From positions 62,001 through 126,000 of the forward strand of contig NZ_JFHN01000045.1 in assembly GCF_000590885.1 (NCBI RefSeq): a stretch of DNA of 64,000 bases, written 5' to 3'. Shown one piece after another: positions 52,943 to 64,000 of the stretch. The DNA is from Erwinia mallotivora. Lineage in GTDB: Bacteria; Pseudomonadota; Gammaproteobacteria; Enterobacterales; Enterobacteriaceae. The stretch's first letter is position 1. Every line of letters starts with the position of its first letter. The notes below the pieces were generated by a model that was given only the letters and a program-made list of their open reading frames with translations, was not told where the DNA came from and ran no database searches. Both the position numbers and the translations under genes were made by a program.

Positions 52943-55798
52943 TTACAGCGCGGCAATCACTGCCTGCTGTTCAATCAGTTTTGCTTTTGCCTGTTCCAGA
53001 CCGCTCATGCGTTCACGCTCTTTTGCCACGACATCAGCCGGAGCGCGGGAGACAAATCCTTCATTGGAAAGCTTGCTTTCAATCTTGCTGATTTCCACTT
53101 CCAGCTTCGCCACCTCTTTTGCCAGCCGCTCCAGCTCGGCGGTTTTATCGACCAGGCCCGCCATCGGGATCAGCAGTTCAGCACCGTCGATAATTTTGGT
53201 AACGGATACCGGCCCCTTATCATCCGCAGCCAGGCAGGTAATGCTTTCCAGACGGGCCAGCGATTTAAGGAAGCTGTGGTTGGCAGTAACGCGATTAACA
53301 ACCGTATCACTCGCACCGCGCAACAGCACATCTAAGGGTTTAGCCGGGGAGAGGTTCATCTCGGCCCGGATATTACGTACTGCGACGATGGCCTGTTTCA
53401 ACCATTCCGTATCGCTCAGCGCTGCCTCATCCACGCTGGCCGCATCATATGCCGGCATTGGTTGCAGCATAATAGTTTCAGCCTGGATGTTTTTCAGTGC
53501 TTTGACGCGCTGCCAGATGGTTTCGGTGATAAAGGGAATAATCGGATGAGCCAGACGTAACAGAGCTTCCAGCACGTCAACCAGCGTATTGCGTGTGCCG
53601 CGCAGTTCGGCTTCGCTGCCACCGTTCATCACCGGCTTGGTCAGCTCCAGATACCAGTCACAGAACTGATTCCAGGTAAATTCATACAGAATGTTGGCGG
53701 CGATATCAAAACGGTAGCTGTCGAGAGCGTCACGATATGCCTTCACCGTCTGGTTGAATTCCGCACGGATCCAGCGATCGGCCAGCGAGAACACCTTCTC
53801 GCCGCCATTCTGCCCACAGTCCTGGCCTTCAGTATTCATCAGCACAAAGCGACTGGCATTCCACAGCTTGTTGCAGAAATTACGGTAGCCTTCCAGCCGC
53901 TTCATGTCCCAGTTGATGTCGCGACCGGTGGAGGCCAGAGCCGCCAGCGTGAAGCGCAGGGCATCAGTACCATGCGGTTCAATACCATTTGGAAACTGCT
54001 TCTCGGTACGCTTGCGGATTTTTTCCGCCAGCTGTGGCTGCATCATATTGCCGGTACGTTTCTCCAGCAGGTCTTCCAGCGAAATACCGTCAACCATGTC
54101 CAGCGGATCGATGACGTTACCTTTCGATTTCGACATCTTCTGGCCTTCCTCATCACGGATCAAACCGGTCATGTAGACGGTTTTGAACGGCACCTGAGGT
54201 TTGCCATCTTCATCTTTGATGAAGTGCATGGTCAGCATGATCATGCGGGCAATCCAGAAAAAGATAATGTCGAAGCCGCTGACCAGCACGCTGGTGGGGT
54301 GGAAGGTACGTAGCGCTTCGGTATTCTCCGGCCAGCCGAGTGTGGAGAAGGTCCACAGGCCGGAGGAGAACCAGGTATCCAGCACGTCTTCATCCTGGTT
54401 CAACGCCACATCGGCAGCCAGATTATTTTCTGCACGGACTTCGTCTTCGCTTCGGCCAACGTAAACATTGCCGTCGGCATCGTACCAGGCTGGGATGCGG
54501 TGACCCCACCACAGCTGGCGAGAAATACACCAGTCCTGGATGTCGCGCATCCAGGAGAAATACATGTTTTCATACTGTTTAGGGACAAACTGAATCTCGC
54601 CCTGCTCAACGGCTTCAACGGCAACTTTAGCCAGCGGAGCCGTGCGGACATACCACTGGTCGGTCAGCATCGGCTCAATGACCACGCCGCCGCGATCGCC
54701 ATATGGCACGGTTAAATCGTGAGGTTTCACCTCTTCCAGCAGGCCCAGTTCGTCAACCGCCGCGACGATGGCTTTGCGCGCGGCAAAACGCTCAAGTTTC
54801 TGGAACGCAGTCGGGATAGCCGCGTCGTAAACGTCAGACTCTTCACCGTTGCTGTCGAAAACCTGCGCGGTTTCACGGATATCACCGTCAAAGGTCAGCA
54901 TGTTGATCATCGGCAGGCGATGGCGGCGGCCCACTTCATAGTCGTTGAAGTCGTGCGCCGGGGTGATTTTCACGCAGCCGGTGCCTTTTTCCATATCGGC
55001 GTGCTCGTCACCTACAATCGGAATGCGACGGTTAACCAACGGCAACAGCACGAACTTGCCAATCAGATCTTTATAGCGCGGATCTTCCGGGTTGACCGCC
55101 ACGCCGGTATCACCCAGTACGGTTTCAGGGCGGGTTGTTGCCACCACCAGGTAATCTTTGCCGTCGGCGGTGATCGCGCCGTCGGCCAGAGGATAACGGA
55201 TGTGCCACATTGAGCCTTTCGACTCACGGTTTTCCACTTCCAGGTCGGAGATGGCGGTACGCAGTTTAGGATCCCAGTTCACCAGACGTTTGCCACGGTA
55301 AATCAGGTTTTCTTTGTACAGACGCACAAAGACTTCTTTGACGGCGTTGGACAGGCCTTCATCCATGGTGAAGCGCTCACGCTCCCAGTCCACGGAGTTA
55401 CCCAGACGGCGCATCTGGCGGGTAATAGTGCCGCCAGATTCGGCCTTCCACTGCCAGATTTTTTCAATAAACGCATCGCGGCCATAGTCCTTGCGCGTTT
55501 TGCCCTCTTCGGCTGCGATCTTACGCTCAACCACCATCTGAGTGGCGATACCCGCATGGTCGGTCCCCGCCTGCCACAGGGTGTTTTTTCCCTGCATACG
55601 CTGGTAGCGGATCAGGGTATCCATAATGGTCTGCTGGAAGGCGTGACCCATATGCAAGCTGCCGGTGACGTTTGGCGGGGGGATCATAATGCAGAAGCTT
55701 TCCTGGCTGGTGTCGCCATTAGGTCTGAACCAGCCCTGCTGTTCCCAGTGCTCGTAAAGCGGCTGCTCGATATCTTGCGGGTTATATGTCTTTTCCAT
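52943..55798 (-). CDS. valS: Valyl-tRNA synthetase
   Basis: 951 residues, class Ia synthetase. HIGH-type motif [16 protein letters not shown] near 40-55, an editing (CP1) domain with [22 protein letters not shown] in [16 protein letters not shown], an anticodon-binding domain and a C-terminal coiled coil ([20 protein letters not shown]). It charges tRNA-Val and edits Thr. holC ends 5 bases upstream, the usual pepA-holC-valS unit. Confidence 0.98.
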   Translation of the reverse strand: MEKTYNPQDIEQPLYEHWEQQGWFRPNGDTSQESFCIMIPPPNVTGSLHMGHAFQQTIMDTLIRYQRMQGKNTLWQAGTDHAGIATQMVVERKIAAEEGKTRKDYGRDAFIEKIWQWKAESGGTITRQMRRLGNSVDWERERFTMDEGLSNAVKEVFVRLYKENLIYRGKRLVNWDPKLRTAISDLEVENRESKGSMWHIRYPLADGAITADGKDYLVVATTRPETVLGDTGVAVNPEDPRYKDLIGKFVLLPLVNRRIPIVGDEHADMEKGTGCVKITPAHDFNDYEVGRRHRLPMINMLTFDGDIRETAQVFDSNGEESDVYDAAIPTAFQKLERFAARKAIVAAVDELGLLEEVKPHDLTVPYGDRGGVVIEPMLTDQWYVRTAPLAKVAVEAVEQGEIQFVPKQYENMYFSWMRDIQDWCISRQLWWGHRIPAWYDADGNVYVGRSEDEVRAENNLAADVALNQDEDVLDTWFSSGLWTFSTLGWPENTEALRTFHPTSVLVSGFDIIFFWIARMIMLTMHFIKDEDGKPQVPFKTVYMTGLIRDEEGQKMSKSKGNVIDPLDMVDGISLEDLLEKRTGNMMQPQLAEKIRKRTEKQFPNGIEPHGTDALRFTLAALASTGRDINWDMKRLEGYRNFCNKLWNASRFVLMNTEGQDCGQNGGEKVFSLADRWIRAEFNQTVKAYRDALDSYRFDIAANILYEFTWNQFCDWYLELTKPVMNGGSEAELRGTRNTLVDVLEALLRLAHPIIPFITETIWQRVKALKNIQAETIMLQPMPAYDAASVDEAALSDTEWLKQAIVAVRNIRAEMNLSPAKPLDVLLRGASDTVVNRVTANHSFLKSLARLESITCLAADDKGPVSVTKIIDGAELLIPMAGLVDKTAELERLAKEVAKLEVEISKIESKLSNEGFVSRAPADVVAKERERMSGLEQAKAKLIEQQAVIAAL

Positions 55799-55803
55799 TT
55801 CTG

Positions 55804-56259
55804 CTATGTCGTTGGGGGCGTCGGCGTTGCCGTATTCAAGTGGAATCCAACGCTGCGATACGCTTTGTAGCGGTCGCGCGCCAGCTGTTTCAAAGATTCT
55901 TCATAGGGCACGAAGTCTATCACTTCATGGAAAGCGGTGGCAAAATCTGCAAACTGCGGTAGCAGGCTGATCAGCAAATCACGTGGCGCATTGCCCCGGC
56001 GCTGGGGCCAGGCCAGCTCGACCGGCGCGCCAAATGCCGGGCCTTCCCCGGCAAGATTATGCGGTACAAAGGCATTGGCCGGACGCTGCCACAGCGCTTC
56101 ATCCAGTCGTACAGCCTGCGCTTCATCTTCGCAGGCTATCAGTACGCGTTTCCCCTCGCGCCAGTTTACCTCAGCCAGGTGACACACCAGCGCCTCAAGA
56201 GCGCTGAGCCCATCAACCGGCGTATCGGTTTCTATCAGCCAGAAGGTGGCGTTCTTCAT
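55804..56259 (-). CDS. holC: DNA polymerase III subunit chi
   Basis: 151 residues, close to E. coli HolC (147). Starts [20 protein letters not shown]; contains [20 protein letters not shown] and [27 protein letters not shown] in two conserved blocks, with the YK pair in DRYKAYRS near the C terminus. It links the clamp loader to SSB. The gene is 3 bases after the pepA stop. Confidence 0.96.
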   Translation of the reverse strand: MKNATFWLIETDTPVDGLSALEALVCHLAEVNWREGKRVLIACEDEAQAVRLDEALWQRPANAFVPHNLAGEGPAFGAPVELAWPQRRGNAPRDLLISLLPQFADFATAFHEVIDFVPYEESLKQLARDRYKAYRSVGFHLNTATPTPPTT

Positions 56260-56262
56260 GGA

Positions 56263-57789
<1,527 letters not shown>

Positions 57790-58060
57790 TTAAAGACAAC
57801 GGCGTTGGCTGCCGCTAGAATATAGCGCTTGTTGACCGCATGTTGCCGGGCAACACGCCGTTAGCATAACGGGCATCAGATTTCGTTTTGGTGATGACCC
57901 TTAATCCGGGTTGGATAAAATAATTTTTTACATCACCAGAACACGATTATTGTCATACTGATTGAGTTATGACCGTGGCCATCAATGATAAAAATGGCGT
58001 ATAAGCGATGAAATTAGCGATTTTCCTGCAAAAAGACAAGTTTTCACAGGCGTACTCAGC

Positions 58061-59161
58061 GTGATCATCATTAGATATCTGGTTCGGGAAACCCTCAAAA
58101 GTCAGCTGGCTATCCTGTTTATCCTGCTACTGATCTTCTTTTGTCAGAAGTTAGTCAGGATTTTAGGTGCGGCGGCAGACGGCGAGATTCCGACAAATTT
58201 AGTTCTGACATTACTGGGGCTGGGCATTTCTGATATGGCCCAGCTCATTTTGCCACTCAGCCTGTTTTTAGCCATTTTAATGACCTTAGGGCGGCTCTAC
58301 ACCGAGAGTGAAATCACCGTAATGCATGCCTGTGGGCTGAGCAAAGCGGTGCTGGTCAAAGCCGCGATGGTGCTGATGCTGTTCACTGCGGTGGTGGCGG
58401 CGGCCAATGTGGCCTGGCTTGGCCCCTGGTCAGCACGTTATCAGAATGAGGTGACCAAAAACGCCAAGGCAAACCCGGGCGCGGCTGCGCTGGCTGCCGG
58501 TCAGTTTAAGCAATCTGGCGATGGTCAGTCGGTAATGTTTATTGAAAATGTTAAAGGGAATGCTTTTGGCAATGTGTTCCTTGCTCAGCTGCGTCCCAAA
58601 GGCAATGCCCGACCCTCGGTGGTGCTGGCCGACAAAGGTCATATGACCCAACGGGCAGACGGCTCGCAGATTGTGACCCTGGATAAGGGAACCCGCTTCG
58701 AAGGGACGGCCATGCTGCGCGACTTCCGCATTACCGATTTTGAAAACTATCAGGCGATTATTGGTCATCAGGAAGTGGTGCTGGATCCAAATGATGCCCA
58801 GCAGATGGGGTTTGGCGCACTGCGTCATTCTCAGAATCCCGAGTTTATCAGCGAGCTGCACTGGCGGTTTACTCTTATCTTCTCGGTGCTGGTGATGGCG
58901 TTGATGGTGGTGCCGCTGAGTGTGGTCAATCCGCGTCAGGGGCGCGTATTGTCGATGCTGCCCGCGATGCTGCTGTACCTGATCTTCTTCCTGCTGCAAA
59001 GTTCGTTGCGCTCCAGCGGCGCAAAAGGACGCCTTGATCCGGCGGTCTGGATGTGGGTGGTTAACCTGGCGTATCTGGCGCTGGCGGTACTGCTGAATTT
59101 GTGGGATACCGTGCCGCTGCGGCGTATCCGCGCCCGCTTCAGTAAGGGAGGTTCCGTCTGA
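58061..59161 (+). CDS. lptF: LPS export ABC transporter permease LptF
   Basis: 366 residues from a GTG codon, as in E. coli: MIIIRYLVRETLKSQLAILF. Six membrane segments, three before and three after a periplasmic jellyroll-like domain (about 130-260). It extracts LPS from the inner membrane with LptG and LptB2 and hands it to LptC/LptA. The stop overlaps the lptG ATG by one base. Confidence 0.97.
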   Translation: MIIIRYLVRETLKSQLAILFILLLIFFCQKLVRILGAAADGEIPTNLVLTLLGLGISDMAQLILPLSLFLAILMTLGRLYTESEITVMHACGLSKAVLVKAAMVLMLFTAVVAAANVAWLGPWSARYQNEVTKNAKANPGAAALAAGQFKQSGDGQSVMFIENVKGNAFGNVFLAQLRPKGNARPSVVLADKGHMTQRADGSQIVTLDKGTRFEGTAMLRDFRITDFENYQAIIGHQEVVLDPNDAQQMGFGALRHSQNPEFISELHWRFTLIFSVLVMALMVVPLSVVNPRQGRVLSMLPAMLLYLIFFLLQSSLRSSGAKGRLDPAVWMWVVNLAYLALAVLLNLWDTVPLRRIRARFSKGGSV

Positions 59162-60237
59162 TGTTTGGCGTACTCGACCGCTATATTGGCAAAACGATTT
59201 TCAACACCATCATGGCGACGCTGTTTATGCTGGTGTCACTCTCCGGCATCATCAAGTTTGTCGATCAGCTGCGCAAAACGGGGCAGGGTGATTACACCGC
59301 GTTGGGCGCCGGACTTTACACCATTCTCAGCGTGCCGAAGGATATTGAGATATTTTTCCCGATGGCGGCGTTGCTGGGGGCCTTACTGGGACTGGGAATG
59401 CTCGCCCAGCGCAGTGAGCTGGTGGTGATGCAGGCGTCGGGATTTACCCGTATGCAAATTGCTGCATCGGTAATGAAAACCGCTATTCCACTGGTGTTGC
59501 TGACCATGGCTATCGGCGAGTTCGTCGCGCCGCAGGGCGAGCAGATGGCGCGCAGCTATCGTGCGCAGCAGCTGGTGGGAGGATCATTGCTCTCCACGCA
59601 GAATGGCTTGTGGGCGAAGGATGGCGATAACTTTATCTTTATCGAGCGCTTAAAAGACAATAATGAGCTGGGCGGCGTCAGTATCTACAGCTTCAATCAG
59701 CAGCGTCGTCTGCAATCCGTTCGTTATGCTGCGACGGCAAAATACAATGCTGATAAAAAGCTGTGGGATTTATCAGAAGTGGATGAGTCGGTGCTGACCG
59801 ATCCGAAACAGGTCACCGGCAACCAGACGCTGAGCGGTGAATGGAAAACCACGCTGACCCCGGACAAACTTGGCGTGGTGTCGCTGGACCCGGACTCGCT
59901 GTCAATCAGCGGTCTTTACAACTACAGCAAATACCTCAAGCAGAGCGGCCAGGTGTCAGGTCGTTATCAGTTAAACATGTGGAGTAAAATCTTCCAGCCG
60001 CTGTCAGTGGCGGTGATGATGCTGATGGCGCTCTCTTTTATCTTCGGACCGCTGCGCAGTGTGTCAATGGGGATGAGGGTGATTACCGGCATCAGCTTTG
60101 GCTTCCTGTTTTACGTGCTGGATCAGATTTTTGGCCCGTTGAGCCTGGTCTATAACATCCCGCCCGTGCTGGGCGCGTTGTTACCCAGTGCGGCGTTTTT
60201 CATGCTCAGTATTTATATGCTGTTAAAGCGCCGCTAA
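59161..60237 (+). CDS. lptG: LPS export ABC transporter permease LptG
   Basis: 358 residues starting MFGVLDRYIGKTIFNTIMAT. Same topology as LptF: three membrane segments, a periplasmic domain, three membrane segments, ending MLSIYMLLKRR. It pairs with LptF in the LptB2FG transporter. Coupled to lptF; followed by a terminator at 60311. Confidence 0.97.
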   Translation: MFGVLDRYIGKTIFNTIMATLFMLVSLSGIIKFVDQLRKTGQGDYTALGAGLYTILSVPKDIEIFFPMAALLGALLGLGMLAQRSELVVMQASGFTRMQIAASVMKTAIPLVLLTMAIGEFVAPQGEQMARSYRAQQLVGGSLLSTQNGLWAKDGDNFIFIERLKDNNELGGVSIYSFNQQRRLQSVRYAATAKYNADKKLWDLSEVDESVLTDPKQVTGNQTLSGEWKTTLTPDKLGVVSLDPDSLSISGLYNYSKYLKQSGQVSGRYQLNMWSKIFQPLSVAVMMLMALSFIFGPLRSVSMGMRVITGISFGFLFYVLDQIFGPLSLVYNIPPVLGALLPSAAFFMLSIYMLLKRR

Positions 60238-60310
60238 GCAGCCATTGTTGACAGGGTGCTGGCGTCGGTAACCTCAGCTTACTGCGCGCAATCTCTGCCT
60301 GGTGCAAAAA

Positions 60311-60340
60311 AAGCCTCCTTCTGTAAAGGGGGCTTTTTTA
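60311..60340. terminator. Terminator between lptG and yjiN
   Basis: AAGCCTCC (60311-60318) pairs with GGGGGCTT (60328-60335 region) with one T-G pair, followed by a T run and preceded by an A run; can serve both convergent genes. Confidence 0.85.
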
Positions 60341-60392
60341 CTTTTTGCAGCGGCTTTTCTTGCGGCAGGCATCCGTCATCGCCGTATTAGCG

Positions 60393-61682
60393 TCAGCGCC
60401 ATGTTTCCAGAAACTGCGGTAACAGCGAAAGGAGATACAGAATGAGTCCGATGACACCGCCAACTACCGTGCCGTTGATGCGAATGCGTTGCAGATCCTT
60501 ACCAATATTCAGTTCGACCTGGTGCGACATATCCCGGGCGTCCCAGCTTTTTACCGTGTCACTGATATGACCGCTGAGAAAAGCCGAAAACTCTGGTGCC
60601 GCACGGGTTGCCGCCTCTTCCAGATGCTGATTGAGCGAATGACGCAGTTGTGTATCCTGCATCAGCGTTTCGCCCAGCCATTGTCCGGCGGCGCTGACCC
60701 TGGCGTGGAGCACGGAATCCGGCCTTTCCAGGTCCATCTTCAGCCAGCTGCGCAGATCGCCCCACAGCTGACTGATGTAGGTATTCAGCGCAGTATCCTC
60801 TTTCAGCCAGCTTTTGATCTCTTCTGCTTTTAACTGCATCTCCGGATCGTCACGCAGCCGGGCGATCAGCCGCTGTACCGCACGGTTAAAGCCCTGCCGC
60901 AACTCATGTGTGCCATCCTGCTCGATATCATTAAGGATCGACTTAACGGCGTTAGCGGCCAGCCCCGCACTCTTTTCCCCCAACCATTCAGTAGGTAGCA
61001 TTTTCTCTTTCAGCGGATGTTCGCGTTTCAGCCACTCGACCACCTGTCGGGCGATGAACTCATGCGTACCAGGTTTGTTGACCAGATGCAGTAACTGCCG
61101 GATGGCATCATCAAGCAGCGCCTGATGACGGTTATTTTTGGTCAGGCTCTCCAGCACCATCGCCGTTGACTGGGAGAGATCGACTTTATCAATGGCTTTG
61201 TGGATGGCCCGGCGCATAAAAGACTGGATCCGCTGGTCATCAGCCAGATCCAGAAATCCGCGCACCATTTTCAGCAGGTAGCTGCTGAATGTTGCCGCAT
61301 TGGCTGGCATGCTCAGCCAACTGGCCACCATCTGTGCCGGATCGTGGCGGCGGATCAACGTTAACAGCGCGTCGGTATTAAGAAATTTATCCTGTACAAA
61401 CAGCGCAAGATTATCGGCAATGCGATCCTTGTTACGGGGGATGATCGCCGTATGGCGACCGGCGAGCGGGATTGGCACCCGACGAAACAGGGCGCTGACG
61501 GCAAACCAGTCGGCCAGAGCGCCAACCATTGCCGCCTCAGAGATGGCCTTCAACGCGCTTATCCATGCACTGGGCGGAAACCACAGCGGACAAAGCACGG
61601 TGACGATAAAAACCATCGCTGCACCGCACAGCAATAGCAGCGGGAGGCGTTTCGCCCTCGCCAGTTCGGTTTCTTTATTCAT
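60393..61682 (-). CDS. yjiN: DUF445 inner-membrane protein YjiN
   Basis: 429 residues, DUF445 family (E. coli YjiN is 426). N-terminal membrane segments at about 13-32 and possibly 42-60 (the family segment [19 protein letters not shown]), then a long amphipathic helical cytoplasmic or periplasmic region, and a C-terminal membrane segment [19 protein letters not shown]. Function unknown. It follows the next leftward gene by 22 bases, suggesting co-transcription with that unrecognised membrane protein. Confidence 0.9.
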   Translation of the reverse strand: MNKETELARAKRLPLLLLCGAAMVFIVTVLCPLWFPPSAWISALKAISEAAMVGALADWFAVSALFRRVPIPLAGRHTAIIPRNKDRIADNLALFVQDKFLNTDALLTLIRRHDPAQMVASWLSMPANAATFSSYLLKMVRGFLDLADDQRIQSFMRRAIHKAIDKVDLSQSTAMVLESLTKNNRHQALLDDAIRQLLHLVNKPGTHEFIARQVVEWLKREHPLKEKMLPTEWLGEKSAGLAANAVKSILNDIEQDGTHELRQGFNRAVQRLIARLRDDPEMQLKAEEIKSWLKEDTALNTYISQLWGDLRSWLKMDLERPDSVLHARVSAAGQWLGETLMQDTQLRHSLNQHLEEAATRAAPEFSAFLSGHISDTVKSWDARDMSHQVELNIGKDLQRIRINGTVVGGVIGLILYLLSLLPQFLETWR

Positions 61683-61704
61683 CAGCGCTTCCTGTTATTA
61701 CTCT

Positions 61705-63219
61705 TTATAGCTGCCAGTAATCACTGTCATCCGACCAGGTATAGTTTCTCAACTGCTGAGCGTTGTAATCGATATAGTAACTGGCCAGTTCGCCACCGGC
61801 GAGGCCACGAATGGTGCCTTCGCCCACCCGGCCGCTTTGGTCACGCCAGGTGGCGATCAACGACGGCTCTCCGGCTATTTTCTCCACCCGTAACCAGACG
61901 GTATCGCGAACTTCCCGGCCAGCAAGCTGTTGACCGTTATCCAGCGTTATCAGCGTATCCGCCGCAGGCTTCATCATCAGCGTGGTTATCCATGTGCCGC
62001 GATCGCGGGTCTGGAAGAAGCCGCTGACTTTTTGCAGACGCGCAGCGCTGACCTGCTGATGTTTAACAATGGTATCAACCAGCTTAGGATTACCCACAAG
62101 ATTTTCGGGTTGGGAAAAAACTTCGCTGTAATTTTCCAGTGCAAGATTTAACCAGGGCTTGCCCTGACTGTAACTGGAAACCTTGAGAGTTAATCCGTTA
62201 TCGATTTGTGCATCGATCATCGCGGCCAGCGCCGGTACGTCTGGCGGCGTGGCTTTCAGGTTGTGCTCGATACGGGCAAAGATCAGTGTTTTATCATTTC
62301 CCTGCCAGAGTTCACTTTTCTGCTGTTTAAGTTCAGCAATCAACGCGTTGACTGCGTTGCTGTCTGCATCGATTTCAATCAGATACTTTGCCAGCTCAAT
62401 CCGATTATAGGGCGATTCAAAACGCGTCAGGTTCTGTTCGGCAAACTGACGGGCGCGTTTGTCATCAAACTGTTTAACGTTGGCAAACGCTTTCATCAGG
62501 ATATTTTCATCATATCTGGGATTGGTACTGTTAAGCATTTCCAGTGAGAAGGGAAAAAGAGCGCGCTCACTACTCATCGCCTCCAGCACGTTAACTTTCT
62601 TATCATTGTTGTAATCGTTACTGGCGAGGATCGCGGCGATTTTTTTGCCGGTATCGTCGGCCATCACTCTGCCAAAGATTCCCCGGCTGGCGATAATCAG
62701 GTTCAGCGCATCCCGAAACTGATAATCATCTGATGTGGGATTGAGGATAATCGACATCAGTCGCTGCTTTTCGGCATCATTTAACTCTGGCCTTGAAAGA
62801 CCGCCACGGGTTTTATCGCGGGCATAGCGTATGCTCAGCGAGTCCAGCAGGGCGCTGGTACGCAGATTATCCAGTATCTTATGGCTGTCGCTGCTGCCGT
62901 CATCAAAGCGCAACCAGTTATGTATGGTGTCAGTGTAATAAATCGTCAGCTGTCTGGTCAGACCGTTCACCCCGACAAAGCCAATTACCGCCAGCGTCAC
63001 CGCCAGCGCACTGACGATAGCCAGCAGCCAGGCGCGGGTATGATTGAGCACCGCCATTGTTTTAGTAATGGCGCTTTCGGTAATTTCCGCTTTGGCATTG
63101 TCGATTTTGTCACTGACCTGCTGGAGCAGGCGTTGATTCTCTTCCCGCAGCTTTTCCAGCTCGGCTTTATGCTGCTGCGCATCACGTTCGATCAACAGCT
63201 CGGTTAAATCCTTTTGCAT
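61705..63219 (-). CDS. Unrecognised coiled-coil, single-span membrane protein with EF-hand-like loop
   Basis: 504 residues from MQKDLTELLIERDAQQHKAE; the open frame upstream of this Met is unlike protein and GTGAGA supports this start. I do not recognise the family. A charged coiled coil (about 1-45), one membrane segment at about 63-87 (AWLLAIVSALAVTLAVIGF), then a soluble domain of about 415 residues made mainly of helices, with HEAT-like character. Residues 202-213, DYNNDKKVNVLE, fit an EF-hand loop (D1, N3, D5, K7, N9, E12). The C-terminal 100 residues look beta-rich (RGTWITTLMMKPAADTLITL). It may work with YjiN, 22 bases downstream. Confidence 0.75.
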   Translation of the reverse strand: MQKDLTELLIERDAQQHKAELEKLREENQRLLQQVSDKIDNAKAEITESAITKTMAVLNHTRAWLLAIVSALAVTLAVIGFVGVNGLTRQLTIYYTDTIHNWLRFDDGSSDSHKILDNLRTSALLDSLSIRYARDKTRGGLSRPELNDAEKQRLMSIILNPTSDDYQFRDALNLIIASRGIFGRVMADDTGKKIAAILASNDYNNDKKVNVLEAMSSERALFPFSLEMLNSTNPRYDENILMKAFANVKQFDDKRARQFAEQNLTRFESPYNRIELAKYLIEIDADSNAVNALIAELKQQKSELWQGNDKTLIFARIEHNLKATPPDVPALAAMIDAQIDNGLTLKVSSYSQGKPWLNLALENYSEVFSQPENLVGNPKLVDTIVKHQQVSAARLQKVSGFFQTRDRGTWITTLMMKPAADTLITLDNGQQLAGREVRDTVWLRVEKIAGEPSLIATWRDQSGRVGEGTIRGLAGGELASYYIDYNAQQLRNYTWSDDSDYWQL

Positions 63220-63384
63220 CGTTTTCTCACAGAAGAAAAAATTAACGTTTGTCAGCGACTGATAATGCAGGCTGCCCGTCGCAGATGCAAACCGTGGCCG
63301 CGACAAGCGGGATCTGCGAAGAGTACGGGATGGAATAAAGGGAGAAATGCTGTAATTTATTTAATTTTTGGCGAGGGGTAAAAA

Positions 63385-64000
63385 ATGGAAGCAAACATTA
63401 TTGCATTAGCGACAATATTCGGCGCATTGATTTTGGGTGCAATCAGTCCGGGCCCAAGCTTTATTCTGGTTGCGCGCACCGCGATGGCCTCTGCCCGTCG
63501 CGCCGGGATGGGTGCCGCCGTGGGCATGGCGGCAGGTTCGTTTATTATCTCGCTGGTTGCATTGTTGGGCCTGCATACTTTGCTGTCGGCTGTTCCCTGG
63601 TTGTGGCTGGCACTGAAGACCGCCGGAGGACTTTACCTGCTTTGGATGGCATTCAGAATGTTTCGCGGCGCGAAACAGCCGCTGTTAATGACCCAGGGGA
63701 ACGCGACCGGTCAGAGTTTTCAGCGTGCTTTTCTGACCGCATTTGGTACGCAGGTAAGCAACCCCAAAACCGCCGTGGTGTTTGCCGGTATCTTTGCCGC
63801 GTTGCTGCCGCCGCACATCAGTAAAGTAATGTACGTTTCGTTGCCGGTTATCTCGATGTTGGTGGACGGACTATGGTATGCCTTTGTTGCTTATGCGCTT
63901 TCGTCAAGTGGACCGCGTAATACTTATCTGCGTTATAAAGCGATGTTTGACCGGCTGGGCGGCAGCGTGATGGCATTACTGGGGATCCGGCTGATCGTGA
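63385..64000 (+). CDS. LysE/RhtB-family amino acid exporter, 3' end cut
   Basis: 205 codons to the window edge, no stop yet; the family is about 205-212 residues, so only the last few are missing. Starts MEANIIALATIFGALILGAISPGPSFILV with GAGGGG upstream; the SPGPSF segment and NPKTAVVFAGIFAA are LysE signatures. About six membrane segments. It exports amino acids or their analogues; the specific substrate is unknown. Confidence 0.9.
   Translation, partial: MEANIIALATIFGALILGAISPGPSFILVARTAMASARRAGMGAAVGMAAGSFIISLVALLGLHTLLSAVPWLWLALKTAGGLYLLWMAFRMFRGAKQPLLMTQGNATGQSFQRAFLTAFGTQVSNPKTAVVFAGIFAALLPPHISKVMYVSLPVISMLVDGLWYAFVAYALSSSGPRNTYLRYKAMFDRLGGSVMALLGIRLIV

Overview
This window is a chromosomal segment of an enterobacterium (order Enterobacterales). 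The predicted proteins are near-identical in length and motif to Escherichia coli counterparts (FtsH, PNPase, IF2, PyrB, ValS, LptF/G). Gene content differs from K-12: miaE is present, pmrAB follows dacB, an arginine deiminase operon follows pyrB, and yhbE, argG, mtr, treB, treR, mgtA and yjgN are missing from their usual places. This fits an Erwiniaceae or Yersiniaceae-type genome, but genus cannot be settled from the window alone. No insertion sequence, prophage, integrase or CRISPR array was seen.

Layout. 1-9,005: rplU (3' end)-rpmA, obgE, the leftward dacB-pmrA-pmrB unit, greA, yhbY, rlmE-ftsH. 9,107-24,490: folP-glmM, secG, tRNA-Leu(GAG), initiator tRNA-Met, then the translation/RNA operon rimP-nusA-infB-rbfA-truB-rpsO-pnp and nlpI, a yrbN-like small ORF and deaD. 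24,615-29,707: yhbW, the anaerobic ubiquinone genes ubiVU and ubiT, yhbS, yhbQ, yhbP. At about 29.7 kb the order jumps from the 71-min region of the E. coli map to the 96-min region: nrdG-nrdD (with paired NrdR boxes), a SWIM/SNF2 helicase, a solitary treC, ridA and pyrL-pyrB-pyrI. 39,261-44,510 is a leftward arcA-arcC-arcB-arcD-argR2 operon (arginine deiminase pathway). Next come kup, a divergent degenerate OtsA-like gene, anabolic argI (with an ARG box), rraB, miaE and yjgM. 51,993-52,880 is an AT-rich ORF that I read as a diphtheria toxin/exotoxin A-type mono-ADP-ribosyltransferase. valS-holC-pepA, lptF-lptG, yjiN, an unrecognised membrane protein and the start of a LysE-type exporter complete the window.

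How the parts work together. The left third is core gene-expression machinery (ribosomal proteins, GTPases, termination and initiation factors, RNA decay) with characteristic leaders, such as terminators in the tRNA-Met/rimP leader and a processing helix before pnp. The middle is enriched for anaerobic functions: O2-independent ubiquinone synthesis, the anaerobic ribonucleotide reductase and ATP from arginine. Arginine and pyrimidine metabolism meet at carbamoyl phosphate: PyrB and ArgI consume it, while ArcB and ArcC break citrulline down through it.

Most notable items: (1) the putative ExoA-like ADP-ribosyltransferase at 52 kb, with no recognisable immunity gene beside it; (2) an OtsA paralogue in which most substrate-binding residues are replaced; (3) an ArgR paralogue whose arginine-binding Asp pair is Asn-Asn; (4) a coiled-coil, single-membrane-span protein with an EF-hand-like loop; (5) a U-U opposition in the acceptor stem of tRNA-Leu(GAG).
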